64,000 bases of DNA from Xenophilus arseniciresistens (GTDB taxonomy: Bacteria; Pseudomonadota; Gammaproteobacteria; Burkholderiales; Burkholderiaceae_C): assembly GCF_028023875.1 (NCBI RefSeq), contig NZ_JAQIPB010000001.1, positions 930,001 to 994,000 of the forward strand, in the 5' to 3' direction. The translations under genes were made by a program, and so were the position numbers. Below are positions 18,493 to 27,819 of this stretch, in pieces. The notes under the pieces are model-generated. The model saw only the letters and a program-made list of their open reading frames with translations. It was not told the DNA's origin and made no database searches. The stretch's first letter is position 1; the number at the start of each line of letters is the position of its first letter.

Positions 18493-19976
18493 TTCATTGC
18501 TCCAGCCGGCGCGGCAAAGCCCCGCGCGCGCGCAGCGGCGGCCTTCGGGTCCACGGGTTGGGGCCACAGCGTGGCCACGGTCAGCTGGTCGTCGCCGAAG
18601 TACCGGGCCGCCACGGCCTGCACCTGGGCCGAGGTGACGGCGCGCAGCTTTTCGATCATGCGCTCGCTCGCGTCCAGCGGCAGGCCCTGGACCCAGTGGC
18701 TGCCGAGCTCGCGCGCCTGTGCCATCACCGAATCGCGCTTGTAGGTTTCGCTGGCCACCCACTGGGTCTTCACGCGCGCCAGCTCGGCTTCGCCCACACC
18801 CTCCTGCGCGATGCGCGCGACCTGGGCCCGCAGGGCCGCTTCCACGGCCTGCGGGGTCTTGCCCGCGGCGGGCACCCCCGTCAGGCCGAAGAGCTGAGGC
18901 CCGCGGCCCGTGAGGCCATACCAGGCGCTGGCGCTGTCGGCCACGCGGTCGGGCCCCTGCGTGAGCGCCCGGCCCAGGCGCGCGCCGGTGTAGCCGTCGA
19001 GCAGCGCCGAAAGCACCAGCAGCGCCCAGGCATCGGTGGGCGCGTCGAGCTGCTGCGCGTCGATCTGCGGCACGCGAAAGACCAGCGAGACATACGACTG
19101 CTCGGCCGGCGCCTTGAAATCCAGCCGGCGCATGCCGCGCTGCTCGGGCTCCGCCTGCGGCTTGCGCACAGGCACGGCGCGCGCCGGGATCGCGCCGTAG
19201 TGCTTTTGCGCCAGCGCGCGCACCTGGGCCACGTCCACGTCGCCCGCGATCACGAGGGCGGCGTTGGCCGGCACGTACCAGCGCTGGAAGAACTCGCGCG
19301 CGTCCTGCGGCGTCATGGCCTCCAGGTCGCTCATCCAGCCCACCACGGGGCGGCGGTAGGGCGAGGCGATGAAGGTCACGGCGTTCTGCTGCTCGCCCAT
19401 CAGCGCGCGCGGCTGGTCCTCGGTGCGCATGCGGCGCTCTTCCTTGACCACCTCGATCTCGCGCCTGAATTCATCGTCGGGCCACTGGCTGTGGGCGAAG
19501 CGGTCGGCCTCCAGCGCCATCATCTCGTCCAGCCGCTCGACGGGGATCTGCTGGTGGTAGCCGGTCATGTCGCGCGAGGTGAAGGCGTTCTCGCGCCCGC
19601 CCAGCGCGGCCACGCGGCGCGAGAACTCGCCCGGCTTGAGCGAGGGCGTGCCCTTGAACATCATGTGCTCCAGCACATGGGCCACACCGGTGGTGCCGTC
19701 CACCTCGTCCATCGAACCCACGCGCACCCACAGCATCTGCACGGCCGTGGGTGCGCGGCGGTCGGGCTGCACGATCACCGTCAGGCCGTTGTCCAGCTGG
19801 AACTGTTGGGGTGGCTGCCAGACGGGCCGCGATGCGGCGGCGGCTGGCAAGGAGGAAACAGGCGCAGCGGGCGCCTGGGCCAGCAAGGCCGGTGCGGCCA
19901 GGGCCAGCGCGGTGCCCAGCACCGTCTGCCTTGCCACGCCGGCCACCCAAAGGCGTGGCGAGAGGAGGTGTTTCAT
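18489..19976 (-). CDS. M16-family zinc metallopeptidase, active subunit
   Basis: This periplasmic M16B peptidase has 495 residues, with a signal peptide (about 1-34) and the inverted zinc motif HVLEH in GVAHVLEHMMFKGT (about residues 80-95), with the downstream Glu expected in the following helix. It should cleave peptides in the periplasm. It precedes and overlaps the non-catalytic partner gene. It is divergent from ftsY with only 29 bp between the two start codons. Confidence 0.93.
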   Translation of the reverse strand: MKHLLSPRLWVAGVARQTVLGTALALAAPALLAQAPAAPVSSLPAAAASRPVWQPPQQFQLDNGLTVIVQPDRRAPTAVQMLWVRVGSMDEVDGTTGVAHVLEHMMFKGTPSLKPGEFSRRVAALGGRENAFTSRDMTGYHQQIPVERLDEMMALEADRFAHSQWPDDEFRREIEVVKEERRMRTEDQPRALMGEQQNAVTFIASPYRRPVVGWMSDLEAMTPQDAREFFQRWYVPANAALVIAGDVDVAQVRALAQKHYGAIPARAVPVRKPQAEPEQRGMRRLDFKAPAEQSYVSLVFRVPQIDAQQLDAPTDAWALLVLSALLDGYTGARLGRALTQGPDRVADSASAWYGLTGRGPQLFGLTGVPAAGKTPQAVEAALRAQVARIAQEGVGEAELARVKTQWVASETYKRDSVMAQARELGSHWVQGLPLDASERMIEKLRAVTSAQVQAVAARYFGDDQLTVATLWPQPVDPKAAAARARGFAAPAGAMK

Positions 19977-20005
19977 AGAATCCTGTCGATTCTAGAAACG
20001 CCCGA

Positions 20006-21088
20006 ATGTTCAGCTTCTTCAAGAAAAAAGCGCCGGCGGCAACGCCCGCGGTCGCCGATGCACCGGTTGCAGCGCCTCCATCCGCTCCCGTTGCAACACC
20101 TGTTGCGGCACCCGTCGTGGCACAGGTTCCGGCCGTGCCAGCACCCGTGGCCACGCGCACCACCGACCCCGAACGCGAAGGCTGGATGAACCGGCTCAAG
20201 ACCGGGCTCAAGAAGACCGGTGGCGGCATCCAGGCCGTGTTCGTGAACGCGCAGATCGACGATGCGCTGTACGAGGAGCTGGAAGACGCGCTGCTGATGG
20301 CCGACACGGGCATCCCCGCCACCACCCACATCCTGCAGGATCTCAAGGACCGCGTGTGGCGCACCAGCGCCACCACGCCGGCCGCGGTGCGCGCGCAGCT
20401 CGTCGAATCGGTGGCCGAGGTGCTCAGGCCGCTGCAGCGCCCGCTGGAAGTGGGGCGCCACACGCCCACCGTGATCATGGTGGCCGGCGTCAACGGCGCG
20501 GGCAAGACCACCTCCATCGGCAAGCTGACCAAGCACCTGGCCAACAGCAACTGCTCGGTGCTGCTGGCCGCGGCCGACACCTTCCGCGCCGCCGCCCGCG
20601 AGCAACTGGCCGTGTGGGCCGACCGCAACCTGGTGGAAATCGTGAGCCAGGAAGGCGGCGACCCCGGCGCCGTGAGCTTCGACGCCGTCAATGCCGGCCG
20701 CGCGCGTGGCAAGGACGTGGTGCTGGTGGACACCGCCGGCCGCCTGCCCACGCAGCTTCACCTGATGGACGAGCTCAAGAAGATCAAGCGCGTGGTCACG
20801 AAAGCAGACGGAACGGCGCCACACGAAGTGGTGTTGGTGATCGACGGCAACACGGGGCAGAACGCGCTGAGCCAGGTGCAGGCCTTCGACGAGGCGCTGG
20901 GCCTGACCGGCCTGGTCGTGACCAAGCTGGACGGCACGGCCAAGGGCGGCGTGCTGTGCGCCATTGCGCGCTGGGGCGCGCAGCGCAAGGGCGGGCCGGT
21001 GCCGGTGTACTTCATCGGCGTGGGCGAAAAGCTGGAAGACCTGGAGACCTTCGACGCCCATGAGTTCGCGCAGGCGCTGATCGGCTGA
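20006..21088 (+). CDS. ftsY: Signal recognition particle receptor FtsY
   Basis: FtsY docks SRP-ribosome complexes at the inner membrane. It has 360 residues. The N-terminus MFSFFKKK is followed by an Ala/Pro/Val-rich linker (about 10-55) in place of the longer acidic A domain of E. coli, then the N and G domains. GTPase motifs are GVNGAGKTTSIGKL, DTFRAAAREQL, DTAGR and TKLDG. It is divergent from the M16 peptidase pair. Confidence 0.96.
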   Translation: MFSFFKKKAPAATPAVADAPVAAPPSAPVATPVAAPVVAQVPAVPAPVATRTTDPEREGWMNRLKTGLKKTGGGIQAVFVNAQIDDALYEELEDALLMADTGIPATTHILQDLKDRVWRTSATTPAAVRAQLVESVAEVLRPLQRPLEVGRHTPTVIMVAGVNGAGKTTSIGKLTKHLANSNCSVLLAAADTFRAAAREQLAVWADRNLVEIVSQEGGDPGAVSFDAVNAGRARGKDVVLVDTAGRLPTQLHLMDELKKIKRVVTKADGTAPHEVVLVIDGNTGQNALSQVQAFDEALGLTGLVVTKLDGTAKGGVLCAIARWGAQRKGGPVPVYFIGVGEKLEDLETFDAHEFAQALIG

Positions 21089-21167
21089 AGGCCAGGCGCC
21101 AGGCCCGGCGCAGGCCTATGATCCGCGCAGCCATCGCACCGCACGATGGACCCTAGGAGACAAGCGC

Positions 21168-21641
21168 ATGGACACCCAAGCCGCCCCACTGGAAAGCCGC
21201 CCGCACAGCGCGCAGCGGCGCATCGACCGTCTGCTGGCCCACTACGGCCAGAGCCACCAGCACCCCACCAACGAACGCATCCATGTCGTGGCCATCCCGG
21301 CCATCATGCTGAGCATCGTGGGCATGCTGCACGCCCTGCATCCCTGGGCGGCCTATGCCTTCGTCGCGGGCAGCCTGGTGTACTACGCGCTGCTGCGCTC
21401 GCCGATGTTCCTGGTGGTGATGCTGCTGTGGACGGCCGCGCTGCTGGCCATCGTGCATGCGCTGGGCGAGCGGGTGCTGGTGGTGTCGGTCACGCTCTTC
21501 GTGGTCGGCTGGATCTTCCAGTTCATCGGCCACAAGATCGAAGGCAAGAAGCCATCCTTCTTCGAAGACCTGCAATACCTTTACGTGGGGCCGCTGTTCG
21601 TGGCCGACCTGGGCCTGCGGCGCCTGGGCATCCGCGCCTGA
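21168..21641 (+). CDS. DUF962/Mpo1-like membrane protein
   Basis: This 157-residue protein has about four hydrophobic segments. The family signature is at the N-terminus (IDRLLAHYGQSHQHPTNERIHVVAIP), and GWIFQFIGHKIEGKKPSFFEDLQYLYVGP is typical of the C-terminus. The yeast relative Mpo1 is an Fe(II)-dependent dioxygenase of 2-hydroxy fatty acids; the conserved histidines are present here, but the bacterial function is inferred only. The start ATG 21168 has AGGAG upstream. Confidence 0.88.
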   Translation: MDTQAAPLESRPHSAQRRIDRLLAHYGQSHQHPTNERIHVVAIPAIMLSIVGMLHALHPWAAYAFVAGSLVYYALLRSPMFLVVMLLWTAALLAIVHALGERVLVVSVTLFVVGWIFQFIGHKIEGKKPSFFEDLQYLYVGPLFVADLGLRRLGIRA

Positions 21642-21660
21642 AGCAGAAAGCCCCCGGGCT

Positions 21661-22278
21661 TCAGCCCACCGGCCACACCACGCCGTTGTCGTTGAGGATG
21701 GCGTCCAGCGGCAGGTCGTGGGCCTCGGGCTCGAACTCTTCGATGAAGCCCTGGCCGAAACCCAGGCCGACGGTGAAGGGCCGCGGCTGCAGCGCCGCCA
21801 GCGTGCGGTCGTAGAAGCCGCCGCCATAGCCCAGCCGGTAGCCGCCCGCGCTGTAGCCCAGGCAGGGCACGAAGAGCAAGGTGGGCACGATCAGCTCGGT
21901 GTCTTTGGGCTTGGGGATGTCGTAGGCATCGTTTTCCATCGGGCAGCCCGGGTACCAGGCATGGAAGGTGAGCGTCTTGTGCTCGCGGTTGACCACCGGC
22001 AACCCGATGCGGCGGCGCTGCGGCTGCGCCAACAGCTCGCCGTCTTCCTTCCAGCGGTGCAGCGCGGGCAGCGGATCGAACTCGCCCTTGATCGGCCAGT
22101 ACGCGCCGATCACCGTGTCGGGCCGGCCCACCAGCCAGATGCGCATCACGCGCTGCAGCAGCTCGGCGCGCTGCAGCCGGTCGGGCAGGTTCAGGCGCTG
22201 CTCGATCAACGCAGCGCGCAATTGCCCCTTGAGGAATGAGGCCGTTGCCGCTCGTTCTTCACCGTGTGCTTTGTCCAT
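21661..22278 (-). CDS. fthC: 5-formyltetrahydrofolate cyclo-ligase
   Basis: The enzyme converts 5-formyl-THF to 5,10-methenyl-THF with ATP. It has 205 residues from ATG 22278. The C-terminal motif LGYSAGGYRLGYGGGFYDRTLA (GYGxGxYDR signature) is diagnostic, and the N-terminal basic region KGQLRAALIEQR fits. It is divergent from slt with only nine bases between the start codons, so the promoters must overlap coding DNA. I know no functional link between the two genes. Confidence 0.93.
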   Translation of the reverse strand: MDKAHGEERAATASFLKGQLRAALIEQRLNLPDRLQRAELLQRVMRIWLVGRPDTVIGAYWPIKGEFDPLPALHRWKEDGELLAQPQRRRIGLPVVNREHKTLTFHAWYPGCPMENDAYDIPKPKDTELIVPTLLFVPCLGYSAGGYRLGYGGGFYDRTLAALQPRPFTVGLGFGQGFIEEFEPEAHDLPLDAILNDNGVVWPVG

Positions 22279-22287
22279 AATCCCTCG

Positions 22288-24297
22288 ATGCGATTCCAGA
22301 GCATTTTGGCACCCCGCCGCGGTCGCCTGGCGGCCCTCCTGTCCTGCGTCGTGCTGGCCGTCGGCCCGGCAGCACTGCCGGCCCACGCACAGGGCGCGGG
22401 CGACGAGCTGATCACGCAGATGAAGCAGGCCTTCTCGCGCGGCGACAAGGCGCGCCTGGCGGCCCTGTTGCCGCAGGCCACCGGGCACCCGCTGGAGCCC
22501 TGGGCCGCCTACTGGGAACTCAAATCGCGCCTGAAGGAGGCCGGCAGCGCCGAAGTGCAGGCCTTTCTGGCGCGCTGGGCCGGCAGCTACCAGGAAGACC
22601 GGCTGCGCAACGACTGGCTGCTGCTGCTGGGCGAGCGCCGGCTATGGGACGAATTCGCGCAGTTGCACCCGGCCTTTCGGATGAACGACGACCGCGAGGT
22701 GCAGTGCTACGCCGTGCTGGTGGATGCGCTGCGCACGGGCCAGGTGCTGCCCGAGCGCGCGGCCGTGGTGCGCAACAACTGGCACGCCCAGCGCGATCTG
22801 GACGACGGCTGCCTCACGGCGGCCGAGCGGCTGATCGCCAGCCGCGCGCTGCGCGAGCAGGACGCCTGGATCAAGGCCCGCCTGGCCATGGAAGCCAACC
22901 GCCCCGGCGCCGCGCGCGCGGCCGTCAACCTGGTGGCGCCGGACGCGCTGCCCGCCTTCGACCAGGTCAACGCCAGCCCGACCAAGTTCCTGCTGGGCAG
23001 CGCCTCGGCCGCCAGCAAGGCGCGCAAGGAAACGGTGGTGCTGGCCCTGATCCGCATGGCCGTGGCCGACCCCGAGGCCGCCGCGCGCCAACTCGACAGC
23101 AAATGGGGCCCCATGCTTTCGGCCGAGGAGCGCAACTGGGTCTGGGGCGTGATCGGCAAGCAGGCCGCGGGCAAGCTCTCGCCGCTGGCGGGGCGCTACT
23201 TCGCCAACGTCACGAAGGACGCCGACCTCAACGACGACATGCTGGGCTGGAAGGTGCGCGCGGCCCTGCGCACCGGCCAGTGGAAGGAAGTCAGCGCCGC
23301 CTGCGACGCCATGAGCGCGGAGGCGAAGCAGGAGCCGACCTGGGTCTACTGGAAGGCCCGCGCCCTCACGCAGCAAGGCGGCGAGCGCCGGCGCGAGGAG
23401 GCCCGCGCGCTGCTGCAGGGCATTGCCGGCACGCGCGGCTTCTATGAAATGCTGGCGCTGGAAGACCTGGGCCAGCGCGCGCAGACCGCCACGCCGCCGG
23501 CGCCGCTGACGGCCGAGGAAAAGGCCGCCGCGCGCGCCAACCCCGCGCTGCAGCGCGGCCTGTACGCCATCAGCATGGGCCTGCGCAGCGAAGGCGTGCG
23601 CGAATGGAACTACGGCATCGCACTGCACGAGCCCGGCGGCATGGACGACCGCGCGCTGCTGGCCGCCGCCGACCTGGCCTGCCAGCGCGAGGTGTGGGAC
23701 CGCTGCATCAACACCAGCGAGCGCACCAAGGGCGTGATCCACGCCGAGCAGCGCTTCCCCATGCCCTTCCACGACGCGGTGATCGCCAAGAGCCGCGCCA
23801 TCGGCCTGGACCCGGCCTACGTCTACGGCCTGATCCGGCAGGAGAGCCGCTTCATCATGGACGCGCGCTCACATGTGGGCGCCTCGGGCCTGATGCAGGT
23901 CATGCCCGCCACCGCGCGCTGGACGGCCAACAAGATCGGCCTTTCGGGCTTCACGCCCAGCCAGATCAACGACCGCGACACCAACATCACCATCGGCACG
24001 GCCTACCTGAAGCTGGCGCTGGACGACTTCGACGGCTCCATGCCGCTGGCCGCGGCCGCCTACAACGCCGGCCCGGGCCGCCCGCGCGCCTGGCGCAACG
24101 GCCCGGTGATGGACGCCGCCATCTGGGCCGAGAACGTGCCCTTTGCCGAAACGCGGGACTACGTGAAGAAGGTGCTGACCAACACCACCAACTACGCCGC
24201 ACTCATCACGGGCCAGCCGCAGTCGCTGCGCGAGCGCCTGGGCAACGTGGGGCCGCGCAGCGCCGCCGAGCCCGAGCCCAACAAGGACCTGCCCTGA
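22288..24297 (+). CDS. slt: Soluble lytic murein transglycosylase (Slt70 family, GH23)
   Basis: This 669-residue periplasmic enzyme cleaves peptidoglycan to 1,6-anhydromuropeptides. It has a signal peptide (about 1-33, ending AHAQ) and a long alpha-superhelical region (about 40-480). The C-terminal goose-lysozyme-like domain has the catalytic Glu in RQESRF, then SGLMQVMPATA and AAAAYNAGPGR. The stop codon lies in a short tandem heptamer run (24293-24320). Confidence 0.95.
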   Translation: MRFQSILAPRRGRLAALLSCVVLAVGPAALPAHAQGAGDELITQMKQAFSRGDKARLAALLPQATGHPLEPWAAYWELKSRLKEAGSAEVQAFLARWAGSYQEDRLRNDWLLLLGERRLWDEFAQLHPAFRMNDDREVQCYAVLVDALRTGQVLPERAAVVRNNWHAQRDLDDGCLTAAERLIASRALREQDAWIKARLAMEANRPGAARAAVNLVAPDALPAFDQVNASPTKFLLGSASAASKARKETVVLALIRMAVADPEAAARQLDSKWGPMLSAEERNWVWGVIGKQAAGKLSPLAGRYFANVTKDADLNDDMLGWKVRAALRTGQWKEVSAACDAMSAEAKQEPTWVYWKARALTQQGGERRREEARALLQGIAGTRGFYEMLALEDLGQRAQTATPPAPLTAEEKAAARANPALQRGLYAISMGLRSEGVREWNYGIALHEPGGMDDRALLAAADLACQREVWDRCINTSERTKGVIHAEQRFPMPFHDAVIAKSRAIGLDPAYVYGLIRQESRFIMDARSHVGASGLMQVMPATARWTANKIGLSGFTPSQINDRDTNITIGTAYLKLALDDFDGSMPLAAAAYNAGPGRPRAWRNGPVMDAAIWAENVPFAETRDYVKKVLTNTTNYAALITGQPQSLRERLGNVGPRSAAEPEPNKDLP

Positions 24298-24320
24298 GTC
24301 CTGAGCCCTGAGCCCTGCGT
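24293..24320 (+). repeat. Tandem heptamer CCTGAGY x3 plus one variant
   Basis: Units are CCTGAGT (24293), CCTGAGC (24300), CCTGAGC (24307) and the variant CCTGCGT (24314). The slt stop codon TGA lies in the first unit, so unit number cannot change the protein. Confidence 0.6.
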
Positions 24321-24335
24321 CCCAGCCACCTGCCC

Positions 24336-24974
24336 ATGAACCGCACCCTGCAGAACCTGCGCGCCCAACTGCCCGCCTGGATGACCGAATGGCTGGAGGT
24401 CATCATTCCCGCCACGCAGGTGCTGCTGATCCTGCTGGCCGCCTGGGGCGTGTACCGGCTGCTGCGCCGGCTGATCCTGCGCGTGACGCACAGCTACGGC
24501 CTGCCCGGCGACGTGGCCATGATCACGCGCCGCACCCTGGGCTTCATCATCTACGGCGGCGCGCTGCTGTGGAGCCTGGAGCGCCTGGGCGTGTCGGGCA
24601 CCGTGCTGTGGACCGCGTTCACCGGCTTCGCCGCCGTGGGCGCGGTTGCCTTCTTCGCGGCCTGGAGCGTGCTGTCGAACATCTTCTGCACCTTGTTGAT
24701 CTTCACCACCCGCATGTTCTGGCCGGGCGACACCATCGAACTGCTGGAAAACGGTGAAAAGCCCGGCCTCAAGGGCCGCGTGCAGGACATCAACCTGGTC
24801 TACACCACGCTGGAGGAAAGCGGCGGCGGCCAGGGCGGCACCACGCTGCGCGTGCCCAACAGCCTGTTCTTCCAGCGCGCGGTGCGCAGGTGGCACGGGC
24901 CGGCGCCGCAGTTGCCCGAAACACTGGGCATGGCCGCGCCTGACGCCGCGCCGCAGCCTGCGGCCGGAGCCTGA
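24336..24974 (+). CDS. Small MscS-family mechanosensitive channel
   Basis: This 212-residue inner-membrane protein has membrane helices at about 22-42, 64-84 and 88-112. The last is the pore helix with FTGFAAVGAVAFFAAWSVLSN, rich in Ala/Gly as in MscS TM3. The beta domain follows with FWPGDTIELLENG and VQDINLVYTTLEE. It has fewer membrane helices than larger MscS paralogues. It follows slt by 38 bp and may be co-transcribed with it. Confidence 0.88.
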   Translation: MNRTLQNLRAQLPAWMTEWLEVIIPATQVLLILLAAWGVYRLLRRLILRVTHSYGLPGDVAMITRRTLGFIIYGGALLWSLERLGVSGTVLWTAFTGFAAVGAVAFFAAWSVLSNIFCTLLIFTTRMFWPGDTIELLENGEKPGLKGRVQDINLVYTTLEESGGGQGGTTLRVPNSLFFQRAVRRWHGPAPQLPETLGMAAPDAAPQPAAGA

Positions 24975-25087
24975 GCCGCGCGCAGCGGCACGGCGCACCC
25001 GCCAACACCCGCTGCCCGCCTACAGCGCCGCGTGGCAGCGGCAGGCCACACTGCGGCGATTCCGACTCCGCCCAGTGCCTTTGCTGC

Positions 25088-25645
25088 ATGGCCTCCTCGC
25101 CCTGGCAGGCGATCACCGAGGTGTTCGCCGCCGAGTTCTCCGACGTGCCCGATCTGGCGCAACTGGTGCGCATCGGCATCCGGCTGCTGCTGGCGGCCGT
25201 GCTGGGCTTCATGCTCGGCTTCGAGCGCGAGCACCAGGGCAAGGCGGCGGGCGTTCGCACCCACATGCTGGTGTCCATCGGCGCGGCCCTGTTCGTGCTG
25301 GTGCCGCAGCAAAGCGGCACCGTGGCGGCCGACATGAGCCGCGTGATCCAGGGCCTGGTGGCGGGCGTGGGCTTTCTGTGTGCCGGCACCATCCTCAAGC
25401 AGGGCCGGCGCGCCGAACAGGAAGTTCAGGGCCTGACCACGGCCGCGGGCCTGTGGCTGACGGCCGCCATCGGCATGGCCTGCGGCCTGGGCCGCGAGGT
25501 CACGGCCATCCTCAGCGCGCTGCTGGCGCTGGCCGTGCTGGCGCTGATCCCGCGCCTGGTGACGCTGATCGAGCGCGTGGCCGGCCCGCCGAAGGAAGAG
25601 ATGCCCAGGATCGTGCGCGCCGACGAGCAGGCGCCGCCGCGCTGA
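25088..25645 (+). CDS. MgtC/SapB family membrane protein
   Basis: This 185-residue protein has four or five membrane segments. The N-terminal MgtC domain shows LLLAAVLGFMLGFEREHQGKAAGVRTHMLVSIGAAL with the conserved Arg-Thr, then GLVAGVGFLCAGTILK and VQGLTTAAGLWLTAAIGMACGLG. Relatives affect magnesium or phosphate homeostasis and ATP synthase in intracellular growth. The C-terminal ACT-like domain of true MgtC is absent, so it is the short SapB-like form. Confidence 0.9.
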   Translation: MASSPWQAITEVFAAEFSDVPDLAQLVRIGIRLLLAAVLGFMLGFEREHQGKAAGVRTHMLVSIGAALFVLVPQQSGTVAADMSRVIQGLVAGVGFLCAGTILKQGRRAEQEVQGLTTAAGLWLTAAIGMACGLGREVTAILSALLALAVLALIPRLVTLIERVAGPPKEEMPRIVRADEQAPPR

Positions 25646-25744
25646 GCGCCCCGGAACGCATCAATCCCGCGCCAAAGCGGCATCAGCGCCGCGGCAGGCC
25701 CGCGCTAGGATCGGCGCACCCCTCCCCCCTCCAAGGCCCTCGCC

Positions 25745-26425
25745 ATGAAGCTCTACATCGGCAACAAGAACTACTCGTCCTGGTCCATGCGCCCCTGGGT
25801 GCTGATGAAGCAGGCCGGCATCGCCTTCGAGGAGGTGATGGTGCGCTTCGATTCCTTCGAGGCCGATTCGCAGTTCAAGGCCACGGTGGGCGCCGTCAGC
25901 CCGGTGCAGAAGGTGCCGGTGCTGGTCGATGGCGAACTGGCCGTCTGGGACACGCTGGCCATCGCCGAATACCTCGCCGAGCGCTTTCCCGAGAAGCAGC
26001 TGTGGCCGCAGGACGCGCATGCCCGCGCCCGCGCGCGCAGCGTGTGTGCCGAGATGCATGCGGGCTTCGGCGCGCTGCGCAACCACTGCGGCATGAACAT
26101 CGAAGCCCACCTGCCCGAAGTGGGTGCGCGCCTGCTGCGCGAGGAGCCGGCCGTGGCCGCCGACCTGCAGCGCATCGTGCAGATGTGGAGCGGCCTGCTG
26201 GCCGCGCATGGCGGGCCGCTGCTCTTCGGCGCCTTCAGCATCGCCGATGCCTACTACGCGCCGGTGGCCTCGCGCATCCGCACCTATGCGCTGCCGGTGC
26301 CGCCCGTGGTCGATGCCTACATCACCCGCCTGTTCGCGCTGCCGGGCGTCAAGGCCTGGATCGACGGGGCCCTTGCGGAGCAGGACTTCCTGGCCTTCGA
26401 GGAACCCTACCGCAGCGCGCGCTGA
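25745..26425 (+). CDS. Glutathione S-transferase family protein
   Basis: This 226-residue protein has an N-terminal thioredoxin-like domain (MKLYIGNKNYSSWSMRPWVLMKQAG, with Ser in the usual activating position and cis-Pro in KVPVLVDG) and the Glu/Asp-Thr motif DTLAIAEYL for glutathione binding. The C-terminal helical domain covers about 90-220. The subfamily is close to YfcF-like proteins; the substrate is not predictable. Confidence 0.9.
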   Translation: MKLYIGNKNYSSWSMRPWVLMKQAGIAFEEVMVRFDSFEADSQFKATVGAVSPVQKVPVLVDGELAVWDTLAIAEYLAERFPEKQLWPQDAHARARARSVCAEMHAGFGALRNHCGMNIEAHLPEVGARLLREEPAVAADLQRIVQMWSGLLAAHGGPLLFGAFSIADAYYAPVASRIRTYALPVPPVVDAYITRLFALPGVKAWIDGALAEQDFLAFEEPYRSAR

Positions 26426-26472
26426 ACGCGAGCGCGCCGCGGCCGGCGCATGGGCTGCCTAAACTCGGCGGC

Positions 26473-27741
26473 ATGACCTTCCCGGCCCCGGATGCCCAAA
26501 CCTACCTCGTCGGCGGCGCCATCCGCGATGCGCTGCTGGGCCGGCCCGGCAGCGACCGCGACTGGGTGGTGGTCGGCGCCACGCCGCAGCAGATGCTGGA
26601 TGCCGGCTTTCTTCCCGTGGGGCGCGACTTCCCGGTGTTCCTGCACCCGCGCACGCGCGAGGAACACGCGCTGGCGCGCACCGAGCGCAAGAGCGCGCCG
26701 GGCTACCGCGGCTTCGTGGTGCATGCGGCGCCCGAAGTCACGCTCGAGCAAGACCTGGCGCGGCGCGACCTGACCATCAATGCGATCGCCCTGCCCGCGG
26801 CCCTGGCCGATGTGCAGCCCCTGCCCGTCGAAGCGCTGGTCGACCCCTTCCATGGCCGGCAGGACCTGCAGCACAAGGTGCTGCGCCATGTGACCGAGGC
26901 CTTTCGCGAAGACCCGGTGCGCATCCTGCGGCTGGCGCGCTTCGGCGCCCGCTTCGCCGATTTTTCCGTCGCGCCCGAAACGCTCAAGCTGATGCGCGAG
27001 ATGGTCCGCGACGGCGAAGTCCAGGCCCTGGTGCCCGAGCGCGTGTGGCAGGAACTGGCGCGCGGCCTGATGGAACAGCGGCCCTCGCGCATGTTCGAGC
27101 TGCTGCGCCAGTGCGGCGCGCTGGCCGTGCTGCTGCCCGAGGTGGAACGGCTGTGGGGCGTGCCGCAGCCCGCCGCGCACCACCCCGAGGTGGACACCGG
27201 CGCCCACCTGATGCTGGTGCTGGACATGGCCGCGCGCCTGGATGCGCCGCTGGCCGTGCGCTTCGCCTGCCTCACGCACGACCTGGGCAAGGGCAACACG
27301 CCGGCCGACATGCTGCCGCGCCACATCGGCCACGAACAGCGCAGCGCCGAGCTGCTCAAGGGCCTGTGCGAGCGCTGGCGCGTGCCGGTGGAGCTGCGCG
27401 AGCTGGCCGAGGTGGTGGCGCGCGAGCACGGCAACATCCACCGCAGCGCGCCGCTGCAGGGCATGGCGCTGCTGCGGCTGCTGGAGCGCTGCGACGCGAT
27501 CCGCAAGCCCGGGCGCTTCGACCAGGTGCTGCTGGCCTGCGAGTGCGATGCGCGCGGCCGCAGCGGCCATGAACAGCAGCCTTATGCGCCGGGCCCGCGC
27601 CTGCGCGAGGCGCTGGCGCGCGTGCTGGCCGTGCGCACCGACGCGCTGGCGCGCGAGGCCGCCGCGCGCGGCGCCCGGGGGCCGCAGGTGGGCGAGGCCA
27701 TCCGCAGCGCGCGCGCGGCGGTGCTGAACGACCTGCCCTGA
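26473..27741 (+). CDS. cca: Multifunctional CCA-adding tRNA nucleotidyltransferase
   Basis: This enzyme adds or repairs the 3' CCA end of tRNAs. It has 422 residues from ATG 26473. The class II nucleotidyltransferase core is YLVGGAIRDALLG with the acidic pair in SDRDWVVVG, followed by RRDLTINAIA and the ATP/CTP-selecting region. The C-terminal HD domain, with LTHDLGKGNTP (about residue 278), marks the multifunctional type with phosphodiesterase/phosphatase activity. The frame is open far upstream, but the extra 573 codons have no family similarity. Confidence 0.95.
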   Translation: MTFPAPDAQTYLVGGAIRDALLGRPGSDRDWVVVGATPQQMLDAGFLPVGRDFPVFLHPRTREEHALARTERKSAPGYRGFVVHAAPEVTLEQDLARRDLTINAIALPAALADVQPLPVEALVDPFHGRQDLQHKVLRHVTEAFREDPVRILRLARFGARFADFSVAPETLKLMREMVRDGEVQALVPERVWQELARGLMEQRPSRMFELLRQCGALAVLLPEVERLWGVPQPAAHHPEVDTGAHLMLVLDMAARLDAPLAVRFACLTHDLGKGNTPADMLPRHIGHEQRSAELLKGLCERWRVPVELRELAEVVAREHGNIHRSAPLQGMALLRLLERCDAIRKPGRFDQVLLACECDARGRSGHEQQPYAPGPRLREALARVLAVRTDALAREAAARGARGPQVGEAIRSARAAVLNDLP

Positions 27742-27819
27742 GCCGCACCGCGGTGCGTTGGGCGATGTGCGGCTTTGGCCGACGCGGCCCGCGCGCCCCC
27801 TCTGCTAAGGTGTGGCGCG

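Noticed and set aside
24293-24320. Heptamer tandem repeat as a phase-variation switch of slt
   Set aside because: The stop codon lies in the first unit, so changing copy number does not alter the reading frame.
24754-26472. Long open frame upstream of cca that could suggest a 995-residue fusion protein
   Set aside because: The extra part overlaps the MscS, MgtC and GST genes in another frame and shows Arg/Ala/Pro-rich composition typical of out-of-frame high-GC DNA.
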